The position numbers were made by a program, and so were the translations under genes. Below the pieces are notes generated by a model. That model did not search any database. It saw only the letters and a list, made by a program, of their open reading frames with translations, and had not been told where the DNA came from. This document shows, in pieces, positions 44,843 to 53,740 of a stretch of DNA of 64,000 nucleotides (position 1 is the first letter of the stretch; each line of letters begins with the position of its first letter). The DNA is from Bacteroidaceae bacterium (GTDB lineage Bacteria; Bacteroidota; Bacteroidia; Bacteroidales; Bacteroidaceae): positions 16,290 to 80,289 of the forward strand of contig JAFWXX010000036.1 in NCBI GenBank assembly GCA_017522915.1. Reading direction: 5' to 3'.

Positions 44843-46183
44843 ATGGCAAAGAAACTTTGGGAAAAGAGCACAACGGTAAACCCTGAGATAGAACGGTTCA
44901 CGATAGGTAAGGACAGGGAGCTTGACCTGCTGCTGGCACGTTACGACATACTTGGCAGCATAGCGCACAGCACAATGCTCCGGAGTATTGGCATGCTCAC
45001 AACAGAAGAGATGGAGAATCTTCATAATGAGCTTCGTTCGATATATGAGGAGACAGAGCACGGGAACTTCGTTATTGAAGAGGGTGTCGAAGATGTGCAT
45101 TCGCAAGTAGAGCTGATGCTGACACGCAAGTTGGGCGATACCGGCAAGAAGATTCATAGCGGACGCTCACGCAACGACCAGGTGCTTGTTGACCTGAAGC
45201 TTTTCACACGTAACGGGCTACAGGAGATTTGCGAAGGCGTAATGACGCTGTTCGGTTCTCTTATAGAGCAAAGCGAGAAGCACAAGGATGTGCTGATGCC
45301 CGGATACACGCACCTTCAGGTAGCAATGCCCTCTTCGTTCGGGCTTTGGTTCGGAGCGTATGCCGAAAGCCTTGCCGACGACATGCTATTTCTAAAGGCA
45401 GCCTATAGCATGTGTAACCGCAACCCATTAGGGTCGGCTGCCGGCTACGGCTCGTCGTTCCCGTTGAACCGCACGATGACAACAGAGCTGCTTGGTTTCG
45501 ACAGCATGAATTACAATGTGGTTTATGCACAGATGGGACGCGGGAAATGCGAAAGGAACGTAGCATACGCACTTGCATCCGTTGCCGGAACCTTGGCTAA
45601 ACTCGCATTCGATGCATGCATGTTCAATTCTCAGAACTTCGGTTTCATCAAGTTGCCGGCTCAGTGTACAACAGGCAGCAGCATCATGCCGCATAAGAAG
45701 AACCCAGATGTATTTGAGCTGCTTCGTGCAAAATGCAATCGTTTGCAAGCCTTGCCAACCGATATCATACTCATTATGAACAACCTGCCGAGCGGATATT
45801 TCCGTGACTTGCAGATTATAAAAGAACTCTTCCTGCCGGCATTCTCCGAGTTGAAAGAGTGCATAGGGATGGCAACATACATTGTTCAGCGCATCGAAGC
45901 CAACCGTGACATACTGAGCGACCAACGTTATGATGCCATGTTCAGCGTCGAGGAGGTCAACCGCCTTGCCTTGGAAGGGATGCCTTTCCGCGATGCATAC
46001 AAGAAGGTAGGCCTTGATATCGAGGCCGGCAACTTTGCACCGGACAAGAATATAAGGCACACCCACGAAGGAAGCATAGGTAATCTTTGCAACGAAAAGA
46101 TTACAGAATTGATGCATGAGACATTCTGCTCAATGGATTTCGAAAAGGCAAGAAGTGCCGAAAGAGCCTTATTGAAGAGATAA
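44843..46183 (+). CDS. argH: argininosuccinate lyase
   Basis: The 446-residue protein has the fumarase-superfamily signature GSSIMPHKKNPD near residue 283, and SGRSRNDQVLVDLKLF and GYTHLQVAMPSSFG elsewhere. The catalytic Ser is in that signature loop. It cleaves argininosuccinate to arginine and fumarate, the last arginine step; the argG gene is not nearby. The transporter gene starts 12 bases after its stop. Confidence 0.95.
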   Translation: MAKKLWEKSTTVNPEIERFTIGKDRELDLLLARYDILGSIAHSTMLRSIGMLTTEEMENLHNELRSIYEETEHGNFVIEEGVEDVHSQVELMLTRKLGDTGKKIHSGRSRNDQVLVDLKLFTRNGLQEICEGVMTLFGSLIEQSEKHKDVLMPGYTHLQVAMPSSFGLWFGAYAESLADDMLFLKAAYSMCNRNPLGSAAGYGSSFPLNRTMTTELLGFDSMNYNVVYAQMGRGKCERNVAYALASVAGTLAKLAFDACMFNSQNFGFIKLPAQCTTGSSIMPHKKNPDVFELLRAKCNRLQALPTDIILIMNNLPSGYFRDLQIIKELFLPAFSELKECIGMATYIVQRIEANRDILSDQRYDAMFSVEEVNRLALEGMPFRDAYKKVGLDIEAGNFAPDKNIRHTHEGSIGNLCNEKITELMHETFCSMDFEKARSAERALLKR

Positions 46184-46195
46184 CAAATCAGAAAG

Positions 46196-47155
46196 ATGCA
46201 CAAGTTCCTGCGTAACTGGTCATTGCCGATAGCCATGATTGGCGGAGTCGTTGCCTACTTTCTCTACAGAGCATTGCCTTTAACCGAAGAGACCAATAAT
46301 CTTGCCTCTTCGGCAGTATCAGTCGTTCAGCCGATGTTCATTTTCGCCATGCTCTTTGTTGCCTTCTGCAAGGTACGCGTCAGCGAACTCAAGCCCTCAC
46401 GGTGGCATCTGTGGCTGTTGGCATTCCAGTTGCTTCCGTTCATAACGCTTTCACTGTCGATAACGTTCGTCAGCGACATGCCGTATAGCATACAGATTCT
46501 TGTTGAGACCGCCATGCTCTGTCTCCTATGCCCTACGGCCACGGCTGCATCGGTAATAACGGCAAGGCTTGGCGGAAATTCGGCTTCACTCATATCATAT
46601 ACAATACAGATAAATCTTGCTGTAGCACTCCTGGCACCGCTGCTGCTTGCTTTCTCACACCCGGTCGAGGGGATGTCGCTAAGCGGTTCATTTCTTGTTA
46701 TAACAGCAAAAGTCTTTCCATTGCTGCTTTGTCCCTTGCTATGCTCAGAACTGGTGCGCAGGATTGTCCCCGGATTCCACTGCTGGCTGGCCACAAAGGG
46801 ACGCAACATTCCATTCTACCTATGGCTGGTATCACTAGCCATTGCCATTGCCATGTCAACAAGAGCCATAGTGCATGCACGTCTCTCACTGCTTGTAATG
46901 GCAGGTATAGCAGCTGTCTCGCTTGCCTGCTGCCTATTGCAATTCTACATCGGACGCCGTATAGGAGCACGCTACAGCGACACCGTTACCGGAGGCCAGG
47001 CAATGGGCCAGAAGAACACAGTCTTTGCAATATGGTTCGCCTATACGTTCCTTACACCTGTTACGGCCATTGCCGGAGGATTCTATTCCGTGTGGCATAA
47101 CCTTGTGAACACCTGGCAACTACAGAAGAAAGAGCGCAGACAGGATACCCTCTAA
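46196..47155 (+). CDS. BASS-family (bile acid:sodium symporter-like) transporter
   Basis: The 319-residue protein has nine to ten transmembrane helices. The order and pieces such as AMLCLLCPTATAASVITARLGGNSA and GGQAMGQKNTVFAIWFAYTFLTPV resemble BASS transporters, including the crossover region near residues 105-125 that binds sodium. The substrate could be an organic acid or bile-type compound. It is the last gene of the pyrE-argH group before a terminator. Confidence 0.75.
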   Translation: MHKFLRNWSLPIAMIGGVVAYFLYRALPLTEETNNLASSAVSVVQPMFIFAMLFVAFCKVRVSELKPSRWHLWLLAFQLLPFITLSLSITFVSDMPYSIQILVETAMLCLLCPTATAASVITARLGGNSASLISYTIQINLAVALLAPLLLAFSHPVEGMSLSGSFLVITAKVFPLLLCPLLCSELVRRIVPGFHCWLATKGRNIPFYLWLVSLAIAIAMSTRAIVHARLSLLVMAGIAAVSLACCLLQFYIGRRIGARYSDTVTGGQAMGQKNTVFAIWFAYTFLTPVTAIAGGFYSVWHNLVNTWQLQKKERRQDTL

Positions 47156-47191
47156 CGTAGTAGTCTTACCGGAGTCAACCATTTATAGACA

Positions 47192-47226
47192 AATCGGTTG
47201 CACTGTAAATACCAGTGCAACCGATT
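47192..47226. terminator. bidirectional terminator between the BASS and GH84 genes
   Basis: A perfect 14-bp stem (AATCGGTTGCACTG / CAGTGCAACCGATT) around a 7-base loop lies between convergent genes. Confidence 0.85.
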
Positions 47227-47246
47227 ATGTATTCAGTAAAAGATTA

Positions 47247-49481
47247 TTATCTTCTGACGAATTTGAAGCTCTTGAAATATACCTTCTGCTCCTCACCGCT
47301 CTTGTTTGTGATGCGGAGCTTTGTTGCTGTCATGCCGCCAAGTTCGTTACCGGTATGTATGACAGGGTCGGTTTCATTGTAATGTAACAGCGAAACCTCT
47401 TTCCATGCACCGTCAACAAAGAGTTCAAGCGTGAAGTGCTTTGCTACATTGTTCACGCCGAAGTTGAAGTCCATACCCTGGAAAGTAACCGGTTTCTCGC
47501 TCTCAAGAAGGAGCTCGCCGCCGGCCTGCCAGTTGATTACCTCCAACGCAGGAGTAATCTCTACTACATCACCATTCAACTTTACCGGCAACAGTGCAAG
47601 CTGTGCAACGGTCGATGTCAGCTTGTATGGGTTGTATTCTGCTGTTGTGTCAAGATTCTTGCCCTGAACAGTATTATAAGTTTCTGTTGCCTTTGCAAAC
47701 AACTTGTTAAGTGTAGGCAACAGAACTTTCGTACCCAACTTTGTACCTATCTGATAGGGGTGGCGCATAGCCTTGTTGTTCTCAAGGTCGAACATCTGCT
47801 TCTGCAACGAACGCGCCTGCTTGTAAAGATTCTCAAAAACCAGGAACTGGCTTGTGGCAGAGCGGTTATCCTTTATCCCGGCAAACATGCTCATGGTACA
47901 AACAGCCTTACCATATTCGGCAAGATTCTTGCCCTGAAGGAGCCATGGACGAAGTTCATGAACAAGCTGTGGATTGGTGTTGTCGTTAAGCAGGATATCG
48001 CAGGCAGTTTCAAGCTCGCAGCATGCCACATTGAGCATTGCTATAGCAAACTGGTCGCCATTCAGAGCCTTTGCTGCATTATCTTGCAACTCCTCGCCCT
48101 CTTCGCGACGGAATCCGTGGCCGTTGGGACCCAGGTCCTTGTTATATAGAGCGAAAACGCGGAGTGCCTGACTGTTGGCAGGAAGTATGCTCTTGATGCT
48201 CTTTTCCCAGTTGGCCTTGTAGTCATAGGCCTCCATATTCCAGCAATAATCGGCAATACCGTAGAGAGAAATCTTCGAAGTCTCGGCATACTCCATAGGA
48301 TTGCTTACAAAGCCTGACACATCAGCAGCGATATCAAGGCCGTTGCCATAAGCAGGACCCATAAGGATGTGGTCGCGGACAAAGTCGTTCACCGGGAAGT
48401 TGAGCCAAATATACCCCTTGCGCTGTATGCGCTCGTTAATCCACTCCATTGTAGGCTTGTCGATGCATGCGACAACAGAGTTGCCGGTCCACATGACCTC
48501 AATGCCCTTGTTAAGGTTCTTGCCCAATGTACGCAGATAGCCTTTCTCTTCATTTGCCCAGCCCTTGTTGTACTCTGTAGGACATAATATAAGAGGAGCG
48601 ACATCCTTCTTTGCCTGTACAAAGTTATCATCGATATAGTTCAGCAATGCAGCCTGCTTGTCGGCTTGCGCGCCCTCGCCCCAGATGTCGTCAAAGAAGA
48701 CTGCGAACGAACGCACACCCAACTGATACATAACCTCCAGCTTTGCCATGAGCTTATCACGGTCCTCATCGTTCCACTTTATATCAACTCCGGGATGTAT
48801 TGCCCAGTAGAAGTTAACGCCGTTCTTTTTTGCAACATCCACAAGCTCACCAATGCGGTTGGCCTCAACCTCAGGGTATGGCTCACGCCATTTGTCACGG
48901 TGCCAAGGGTCATCCTTAGGACCATATATATATACGTTCATCTTGTTGCGGCCGTAGAACTCAAGCTGGCTCTTGCGTGCCTCATGACTCCATGGTGTTC
49001 CATAGAAGCCCTCTACTGTACCTCGGAAAGGGACGTCGGGCCAGTCGGTGATTGTACAAGCCTCAAGCTTGCCGTTCTGCATCAAGCCCAGAAGTGTCTG
49101 TACACCATAGAATAGACCTTTCTCGTCATTACCGGCTATAACAGCCTCCTTGTCGGTAACCTTGAGGAAATAGCCCTCAGGCTTCGCCGGGATATTCTTC
49201 TTGTACTTAGCTATTTTCTTGTCTCCGCGCACACCGAATGTCACTTTGAACGGAGCCTGGTCCACTATTTCGGGAGAAGCACTCTTGAGCGCATCATACA
49301 CATAACCGCCCAAGCGTTTTGCATCGGCATTCAAAGCCCACTGCTGAGGTGCATCTGCAAGTGCCGCACCCTCTGTTATGGCAACTTCCTGAGGAACAGG
49401 ATTTACAAGGCTCACCTGGGCCGTAGCACCGAAAGCAGCCATCATAAGGCCTAAAGCCAGAATCTTTCTATTCATATACAA
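47247..49481 (-). CDS. GH84 beta-N-acetylglucosaminidase
   Basis: The 744-residue exported protein (signal ending FGATAQ) has an N-terminal domain as in Bacteroides O-GlcNAcase, the catalytic barrel from RGTVEGFYGTPWSHEARK, and the paired catalytic Asp264-Asp265 in FFDDIWGEG (numbering from the first Met; subtract two if MNRK is the start). These act by substrate-assisted catalysis. The C-terminal part is a helical bundle plus a beta domain. It removes terminal GlcNAc, probably from host mucin or glycoproteins. It lies four bases after the porin gene and is likely co-transcribed with it and the DASS gene. Confidence 0.92.
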   Translation of the reverse strand: MYMNRKILALGLMMAAFGATAQVSLVNPVPQEVAITEGAALADAPQQWALNADAKRLGGYVYDALKSASPEIVDQAPFKVTFGVRGDKKIAKYKKNIPAKPEGYFLKVTDKEAVIAGNDEKGLFYGVQTLLGLMQNGKLEACTITDWPDVPFRGTVEGFYGTPWSHEARKSQLEFYGRNKMNVYIYGPKDDPWHRDKWREPYPEVEANRIGELVDVAKKNGVNFYWAIHPGVDIKWNDEDRDKLMAKLEVMYQLGVRSFAVFFDDIWGEGAQADKQAALLNYIDDNFVQAKKDVAPLILCPTEYNKGWANEEKGYLRTLGKNLNKGIEVMWTGNSVVACIDKPTMEWINERIQRKGYIWLNFPVNDFVRDHILMGPAYGNGLDIAADVSGFVSNPMEYAETSKISLYGIADYCWNMEAYDYKANWEKSIKSILPANSQALRVFALYNKDLGPNGHGFRREEGEELQDNAAKALNGDQFAIAMLNVACCELETACDILLNDNTNPQLVHELRPWLLQGKNLAEYGKAVCTMSMFAGIKDNRSATSQFLVFENLYKQARSLQKQMFDLENNKAMRHPYQIGTKLGTKVLLPTLNKLFAKATETYNTVQGKNLDTTAEYNPYKLTSTVAQLALLPVKLNGDVVEITPALEVINWQAGGELLLESEKPVTFQGMDFNFGVNNVAKHFTLELFVDGAWKEVSLLHYNETDPVIHTGNELGGMTATKLRITNKSGEEQKVYFKSFKFVRR

Positions 49482-49485
49482 TCAT

Positions 49486-50769
49486 TTAGAAGTTATACCT
49501 TAGCATTGCACATATACGATGGTTAATGACAGAATGGGTATCGCTTACCTTGTATTTGCTGTCAGGAGTACCGTATGCCACTGTTGTACCATTATACTCT
49601 ATGCCAATAGACATCGCATTGTGTGTGAAGAGAACGCTTGGAGCCACACGGAACATATAATCCATATTCTTCTCTCCCCGCATGTAGATATCGCCAACAA
49701 TATCGTCGCTGCAGCCGAGGTTCTTCGTGTAGCCTGCAAACCAGCACCATGTAAGGAAACCGGTCTTCAGACGCTGCTTGTATGTAATGTCGAACCAGCC
49801 GCCTATGCTCCTTAGAGATGAATACTCCTGTTCACCGTTATCCTTTATTTTTGTAACTGCATAACCGCTTATCATGCTCAGATGACCGGCATTCTGAGCG
49901 TAGGTCACACGGCCCTTCACGCCCCACTTGTCGCCTTTGTACGAAGCGAACACATTCGGAGTGAAGCTCACAAGCATATCCTCCTTGCACTTGAATGCAG
50001 CCTTCACCTGCTCTCCGTTGTTGTCGAGAACAGGATTTCCGTTCTGGTCCTTTACGCCCCAATTGTATTCCTGTCGTGGTTTCAGCGTAAGAATGTCAAG
50101 GCCTACACCGGCCTGGAATCTTTCGTTCTTGTACATTGCCTGCAGATAGACCTCCGGCACAACGGCATTGCGTGCATAGTCATACGAACTGCCCTTAGGA
50201 CCCGATGATGTGTATTGGTACTGATACAAGGCTGTAGCGGTCAACGTCAACCCCTTGACAGAATAGTCGTAGCGCACCTGCGGCGAACGGCTGAAAGGAG
50301 TGAACGGCGCACCGGTCTCAAGCGAGAAAACATCGGGCATCATATCACCCATCATAGGGTGCCATGCCTGGCCTACCAGCACACGATGCTTGCCCCAATC
50401 CATCTTTGCGTATGCCTGACGTATTCTAAACACAGTGTTGCTTGTTCCGAAACCGGCAAAATCGGCCTCTATCTTTGCCGATGTCTTTGCACCGAGGAAC
50501 TCAGGGCCTGTAATGTTTAGACCCAGACGTGTGGTAATGCTCAAAAGCATTATGTTGGGCTGCTCGTTGATGTCATCGCCGTTAGGATCGAGTCTCTCGT
50601 CCTTAGGCATGTAATAGAACTGTTCGCTGTTCGATGTCAGGCTCTCGCGTGTATCGAAGCACGCATAGTTGCGGATAAAGCCGTAAAGCTTGACGCTTGG
50701 TTTCTCCTGCGCATTCGCACCACCGATAAGCATCGTCATCAGTGCTGCCATAAATAGTGTTTTTTTCAT
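49486..50769 (-). CDS. DcaP-like outer-membrane porin
   Basis: The 427-residue protein has a signal peptide (MLIGGANAQ) and porin-like alternating strands (VKLYGFIRNYACFDTR, AKIEADFAGFGTSNTVFRIRQAYAKMDWGKHRVLVGQAWHP), ending CAMLRYNF. The charge pattern and N-terminal YGFIR strand resemble DcaP-type trimeric porins that take up dicarboxylates. The inner-membrane DASS symporter gene lies 15 bases upstream, which supports this. Substrate is inferred from the neighbour. Confidence 0.8.
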   Translation of the reverse strand: MKKTLFMAALMTMLIGGANAQEKPSVKLYGFIRNYACFDTRESLTSNSEQFYYMPKDERLDPNGDDINEQPNIMLLSITTRLGLNITGPEFLGAKTSAKIEADFAGFGTSNTVFRIRQAYAKMDWGKHRVLVGQAWHPMMGDMMPDVFSLETGAPFTPFSRSPQVRYDYSVKGLTLTATALYQYQYTSSGPKGSSYDYARNAVVPEVYLQAMYKNERFQAGVGLDILTLKPRQEYNWGVKDQNGNPVLDNNGEQVKAAFKCKEDMLVSFTPNVFASYKGDKWGVKGRVTYAQNAGHLSMISGYAVTKIKDNGEQEYSSLRSIGGWFDITYKQRLKTGFLTWCWFAGYTKNLGCSDDIVGDIYMRGEKNMDYMFRVAPSVLFTHNAMSIGIEYNGTTVAYGTPDSKYKVSDTHSVINHRICAMLRYNF

Positions 50770-50784
50770 ATATTAAATGGTTTA

Positions 50785-52251
50785 TTATCCGAAATAGTGC
50801 ATTCGGCCAACAGCTATAATAAGCACATAGCCTATGACCAACGATACGACTCCTACTATCATGCCTGTCACGAACATCTGCTTTGTCTTTATAAGACCGG
50901 TAGAATACGCAATGGCATTAGGCGGAGTACTGATAGGCAGTGACATAGCAAACGATGCAGCCATGGCAACAGCCACAAGCAGAGTTCCTATTCCGCCGTA
51001 GTCGCCCAACGGCCCCTCGATTCCCTTGCCTACAGCCACCAAGATAGGCACCATGAGTGCTGTTGCAGCCGAATTGGATATGAACTGCGACAACAGCCAG
51101 CAGATAAGGCCACCGCCTATGAGCACAACGATTGCAGGCCAGCTGTCGAACGGGATAGCCTTTACAAGATTGTCGGCAAGGCCGGTCTTCGACATACCCT
51201 CACCGAGCGCGAAACCGCCGGCAACCATCCATAGGCATGCCCAGTCGATATCCTTGAGGTCGCTCGACTTTATTATTCTGGTTATAGCGAACACGCCTAT
51301 AGGGAAGAGAGCCACAACGTATGAGTTGATACCTGTAACCTTCTCGAACATCCACAAAAGGATTGTTACGGCAAGAGTTCCGTAGATGACGTACGTGCGC
51401 CAGCCCTTCTTGGCACCGCCCATGATATGCATGTTCACCTTCTTCGCTGTAAAAGGATAGGAGAAACGCAACAGCACCCACGACAGCACAAGAATTACAA
51501 GCATGAGAGGAGTCATTACCATCATCCACTCTCCGAAATCAACACCCAGGCCCAGCTCACCGTTGATATACTGCAATGCAATGCCGTTCGGGGGCGTTCC
51601 GATAGGGGTGGCAAGACCGCCGATATTGGCACCTATGGGAATTGCAAGCGCAAGCGCAGCCGTTCCCTTTTCAGTAGGAGGCAGCTGGCGAAGCACCGGA
51701 GCAAGGAAAGTAAGCATCATAGCCGCAGTTGCTGTATTGCTCACGAACATTGAGAATATGGCAGTTACGAGCATGAAGCCGAATAGAAGCACCGAAGGCT
51801 TTGAGCCGAAAGGCTTGAGCATTGCACGTGCCATACTCACATCTACACCGCTCTTGGATGCTACAAGGGCAAGTATGAAGCCGCCCATGAAGAGCATGAC
51901 TGTAGGATTGGCAAAGGTGTTCATTATCACCTTGTAGCTCATGAGGTCCGATTTATCGTACCCGCTAATGAGAGGAGCTATTGCACTGTCCGACACCGTA
52001 AGCAGCATTATCACTATTATGAGCAACGATGTAGTCCACGCAGGAACAGCCTCAACTATCCACATGCAGGCAGCCCACACGAATATTGCTATTACACGCT
52101 GCTGAATCGGGTTAAGACCCTCGACACCGAAAACCTCGGTAGGGAGCATTGCGATAGCCAATGCGACAAGCGAAATAAGGGTTACTTTGATATAACGGTT
52201 ATAGCGGCGTATAAATCGCCATATTTTTTCAAGAGCCGTGCGTTGTTCCAT
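50785..52251 (-). CDS. SLC13/DASS sodium:dicarboxylate symporter
   Basis: The 488-residue membrane protein has the two inverted halves of the DASS family with their sodium and substrate motifs SNTATAAMMLTF and SNSAATALMVPI, and the loop GANIGGLATPIGTPPNG. It would import C4-dicarboxylates or related acids with sodium. An upstream TTG at 52266 was rejected in favour of the ATG. With the DcaP-like porin it forms an outer- and inner-membrane pair for one substrate. In a fumarate-respiring anaerobe succinate, malate or fumarate is likely. Confidence 0.9.
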   Translation of the reverse strand: MEQRTALEKIWRFIRRYNRYIKVTLISLVALAIAMLPTEVFGVEGLNPIQQRVIAIFVWAACMWIVEAVPAWTTSLLIIVIMLLTVSDSAIAPLISGYDKSDLMSYKVIMNTFANPTVMLFMGGFILALVASKSGVDVSMARAMLKPFGSKPSVLLFGFMLVTAIFSMFVSNTATAAMMLTFLAPVLRQLPPTEKGTAALALAIPIGANIGGLATPIGTPPNGIALQYINGELGLGVDFGEWMMVMTPLMLVILVLSWVLLRFSYPFTAKKVNMHIMGGAKKGWRTYVIYGTLAVTILLWMFEKVTGINSYVVALFPIGVFAITRIIKSSDLKDIDWACLWMVAGGFALGEGMSKTGLADNLVKAIPFDSWPAIVVLIGGGLICWLLSQFISNSAATALMVPILVAVGKGIEGPLGDYGGIGTLLVAVAMAASFAMSLPISTPPNAIAYSTGLIKTKQMFVTGMIVGVVSLVIGYVLIIAVGRMHYFG

Positions 52252-52437
52252 ACTGTTCTGCTTCAAAAAAAAAGATATTTTCCCAAATTATAATAATTGG
52301 TGCTAATTTACTCCAAAGTATTCAAACAATCAAAAAAGAGAACTCTTTTTATGAGAGCTGTGAACAATAATATTCTTTGGCGCATTACATAAGAGACACA
52401 ATCGGGAATTTATGAACAGAACCAATAAAAAAGATAT

Positions 52438-52797
52438 ATGGCAACAATTCATTTGAAAAGAAACGAGTTCATCGAAAGAGTAGCAGATTTGGGAACAGCA
52501 CCCGGCAGCATGACATTCAAGGGCAAAAGGCCAGCGATTATCGACTTCTATGCCCAATGGTGCGGACCATGCAGGATGCTTGCACCTGTACTGGAAGAGA
52601 TTTCGGACGAATATGCAGGAAAAATCGATGTCTATAAAGTAGATGTAGATGAAGAGGAGGAACTGGCGGCACACTTCGGGATACGGTCCATTCCCACCTT
52701 GATTTTCATTCCAATGAACGGAGAGCCCCAGCGCAGCCAGGGAGCGATGGGCAAGGCGCAACTGAAAGAGAGCATTGGGAAAATCCTCCTGAAATAG
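52438..52797 (+). CDS. thioredoxin
   Basis: The 119-residue cytoplasmic thioredoxin has the active site WCGPC (Cys42, Cys45), IIDFYAQ before it, and the cis-Pro in SIPTLIFIP. It is full length; the N-terminus is about 10 residues longer than E. coli TrxA. It is convergent with the endonuclease gene, and the two stop codons lie in one shared hairpin. Confidence 0.94.
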   Translation: MATIHLKRNEFIERVADLGTAPGSMTFKGKRPAIIDFYAQWCGPCRMLAPVLEEISDEYAGKIDVYKVDVDEEEELAAHFGIRSIPTLIFIPMNGEPQRSQGAMGKAQLKESIGKILLK

Positions 52798-52824
52798 CCC
52801 CGGCAACCCTATGCCTGGCTATTT
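52792..52824. terminator. terminator overlapping two convergent stop codons
   Basis: AAATAGCC (52792-52799) pairs with GGCTATTT (52817-52824), and GGCA (52802-52805) with TGCC (52812-52815). The thioredoxin TAG and the endonuclease stop both lie in the stem. Confidence 0.7.
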
Positions 52825-53643
52825 CTTCTTGTTCTTTATACCCCAGACCTTAAGGTCGTAATGGCTTTCGGCAATATCCTCCACATCGTCGGGCAGTGCA
52901 GGGAAAAAGTCGATGCCGGTTATCTCCTCAAGCTGATCGACACTCATGGCATACGAAGAAAGTGCCTTTTTACCGGCAACATTCTCGCAATAGAAGCCTA
53001 TAGTCTCGTAGCCCCCGTCATCGACAAGCAATGCCTTATAGAAAGCGTTGGGTATCAGAACCCGGTTCTTTCCGATGCTCCCCAGACCCTTCTTCGTAGT
53101 GAACACCGGGCCTGTAACCACTATCACGCTGCCATACTTTACAGCAATGTCGCGCACCTTCTCCTCTATCGACTTCCATACTCCACGGTTCAGATTGTTG
53201 TTCTGCGGCGATATATTCGACATGTAGAAACTCTCTTCCATTGCCTTCGGGCTCCATTTCATATCCCCGGCAGGGGCAAGATGCCCTCTGTCCCACCCCG
53301 ATTTACGGTAGTCGGAGTCATCGGCCTGACGGCCAATCACCAACGGGTCACGGATAAAATCACTGCCTCTGGACTCCTTGCCGGCAACCTCTTCGGCTGT
53401 CAGCTCATAAGCCACCCAATTCGGGTTACGCCTCTGCTCGTTGTACGACACCGTATAGCCGGCATGCTCTATCAGCTGGCTCTTTACCGACTTCGTGAAC
53501 TTAGGTATTGCAAGTTCCGATGCCGGTTTCCCCGACTGCGCGACAGGCCGGTTCTCATATATCCATACAGCCAAAAGCACAAGAAGGGGCAGGAGCAGCC
53601 TCAACCACTTATAACTTCTATTCTTTTTCCTTTTCCTTGCCAT
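52819..53643 (-). CDS. DNA/RNA non-specific endonuclease (NucA/EndoG type)
   Basis: The 274-residue product starts MARKRKKNRSYKW, one transmembrane helix (LLLPLLVLLAVWIY) and then the nuclease core with the catalytic DRGHLAPAGDM and NMSNISPQNNNLNRGVW-like metal segment. The longer frame from 53733 was rejected because the new start puts the basic residues before the helix. Such enzymes degrade nucleic acid outside the cytoplasm, for nutrition or in competition. It follows the GH95 gene by 97 bases. Confidence 0.9.
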   Translation of the reverse strand: MARKRKKNRSYKWLRLLLPLLVLLAVWIYENRPVAQSGKPASELAIPKFTKSVKSQLIEHAGYTVSYNEQRRNPNWVAYELTAEEVAGKESRGSDFIRDPLVIGRQADDSDYRKSGWDRGHLAPAGDMKWSPKAMEESFYMSNISPQNNNLNRGVWKSIEEKVRDIAVKYGSVIVVTGPVFTTKKGLGSIGKNRVLIPNAFYKALLVDDGGYETIGFYCENVAGKKALSSYAMSVDQLEEITGIDFFPALPDDVEDIAESHYDLKVWGIKNKKK

Positions 53644-53740
53644 AATCCAAAAGCAACGGGCCGCAACAGAATGCAATCTCCTGCACGGCCCATTACCGTA
53701 TTTCACTATAATTACATATTCATGTTCAATCAAAAGCCGC

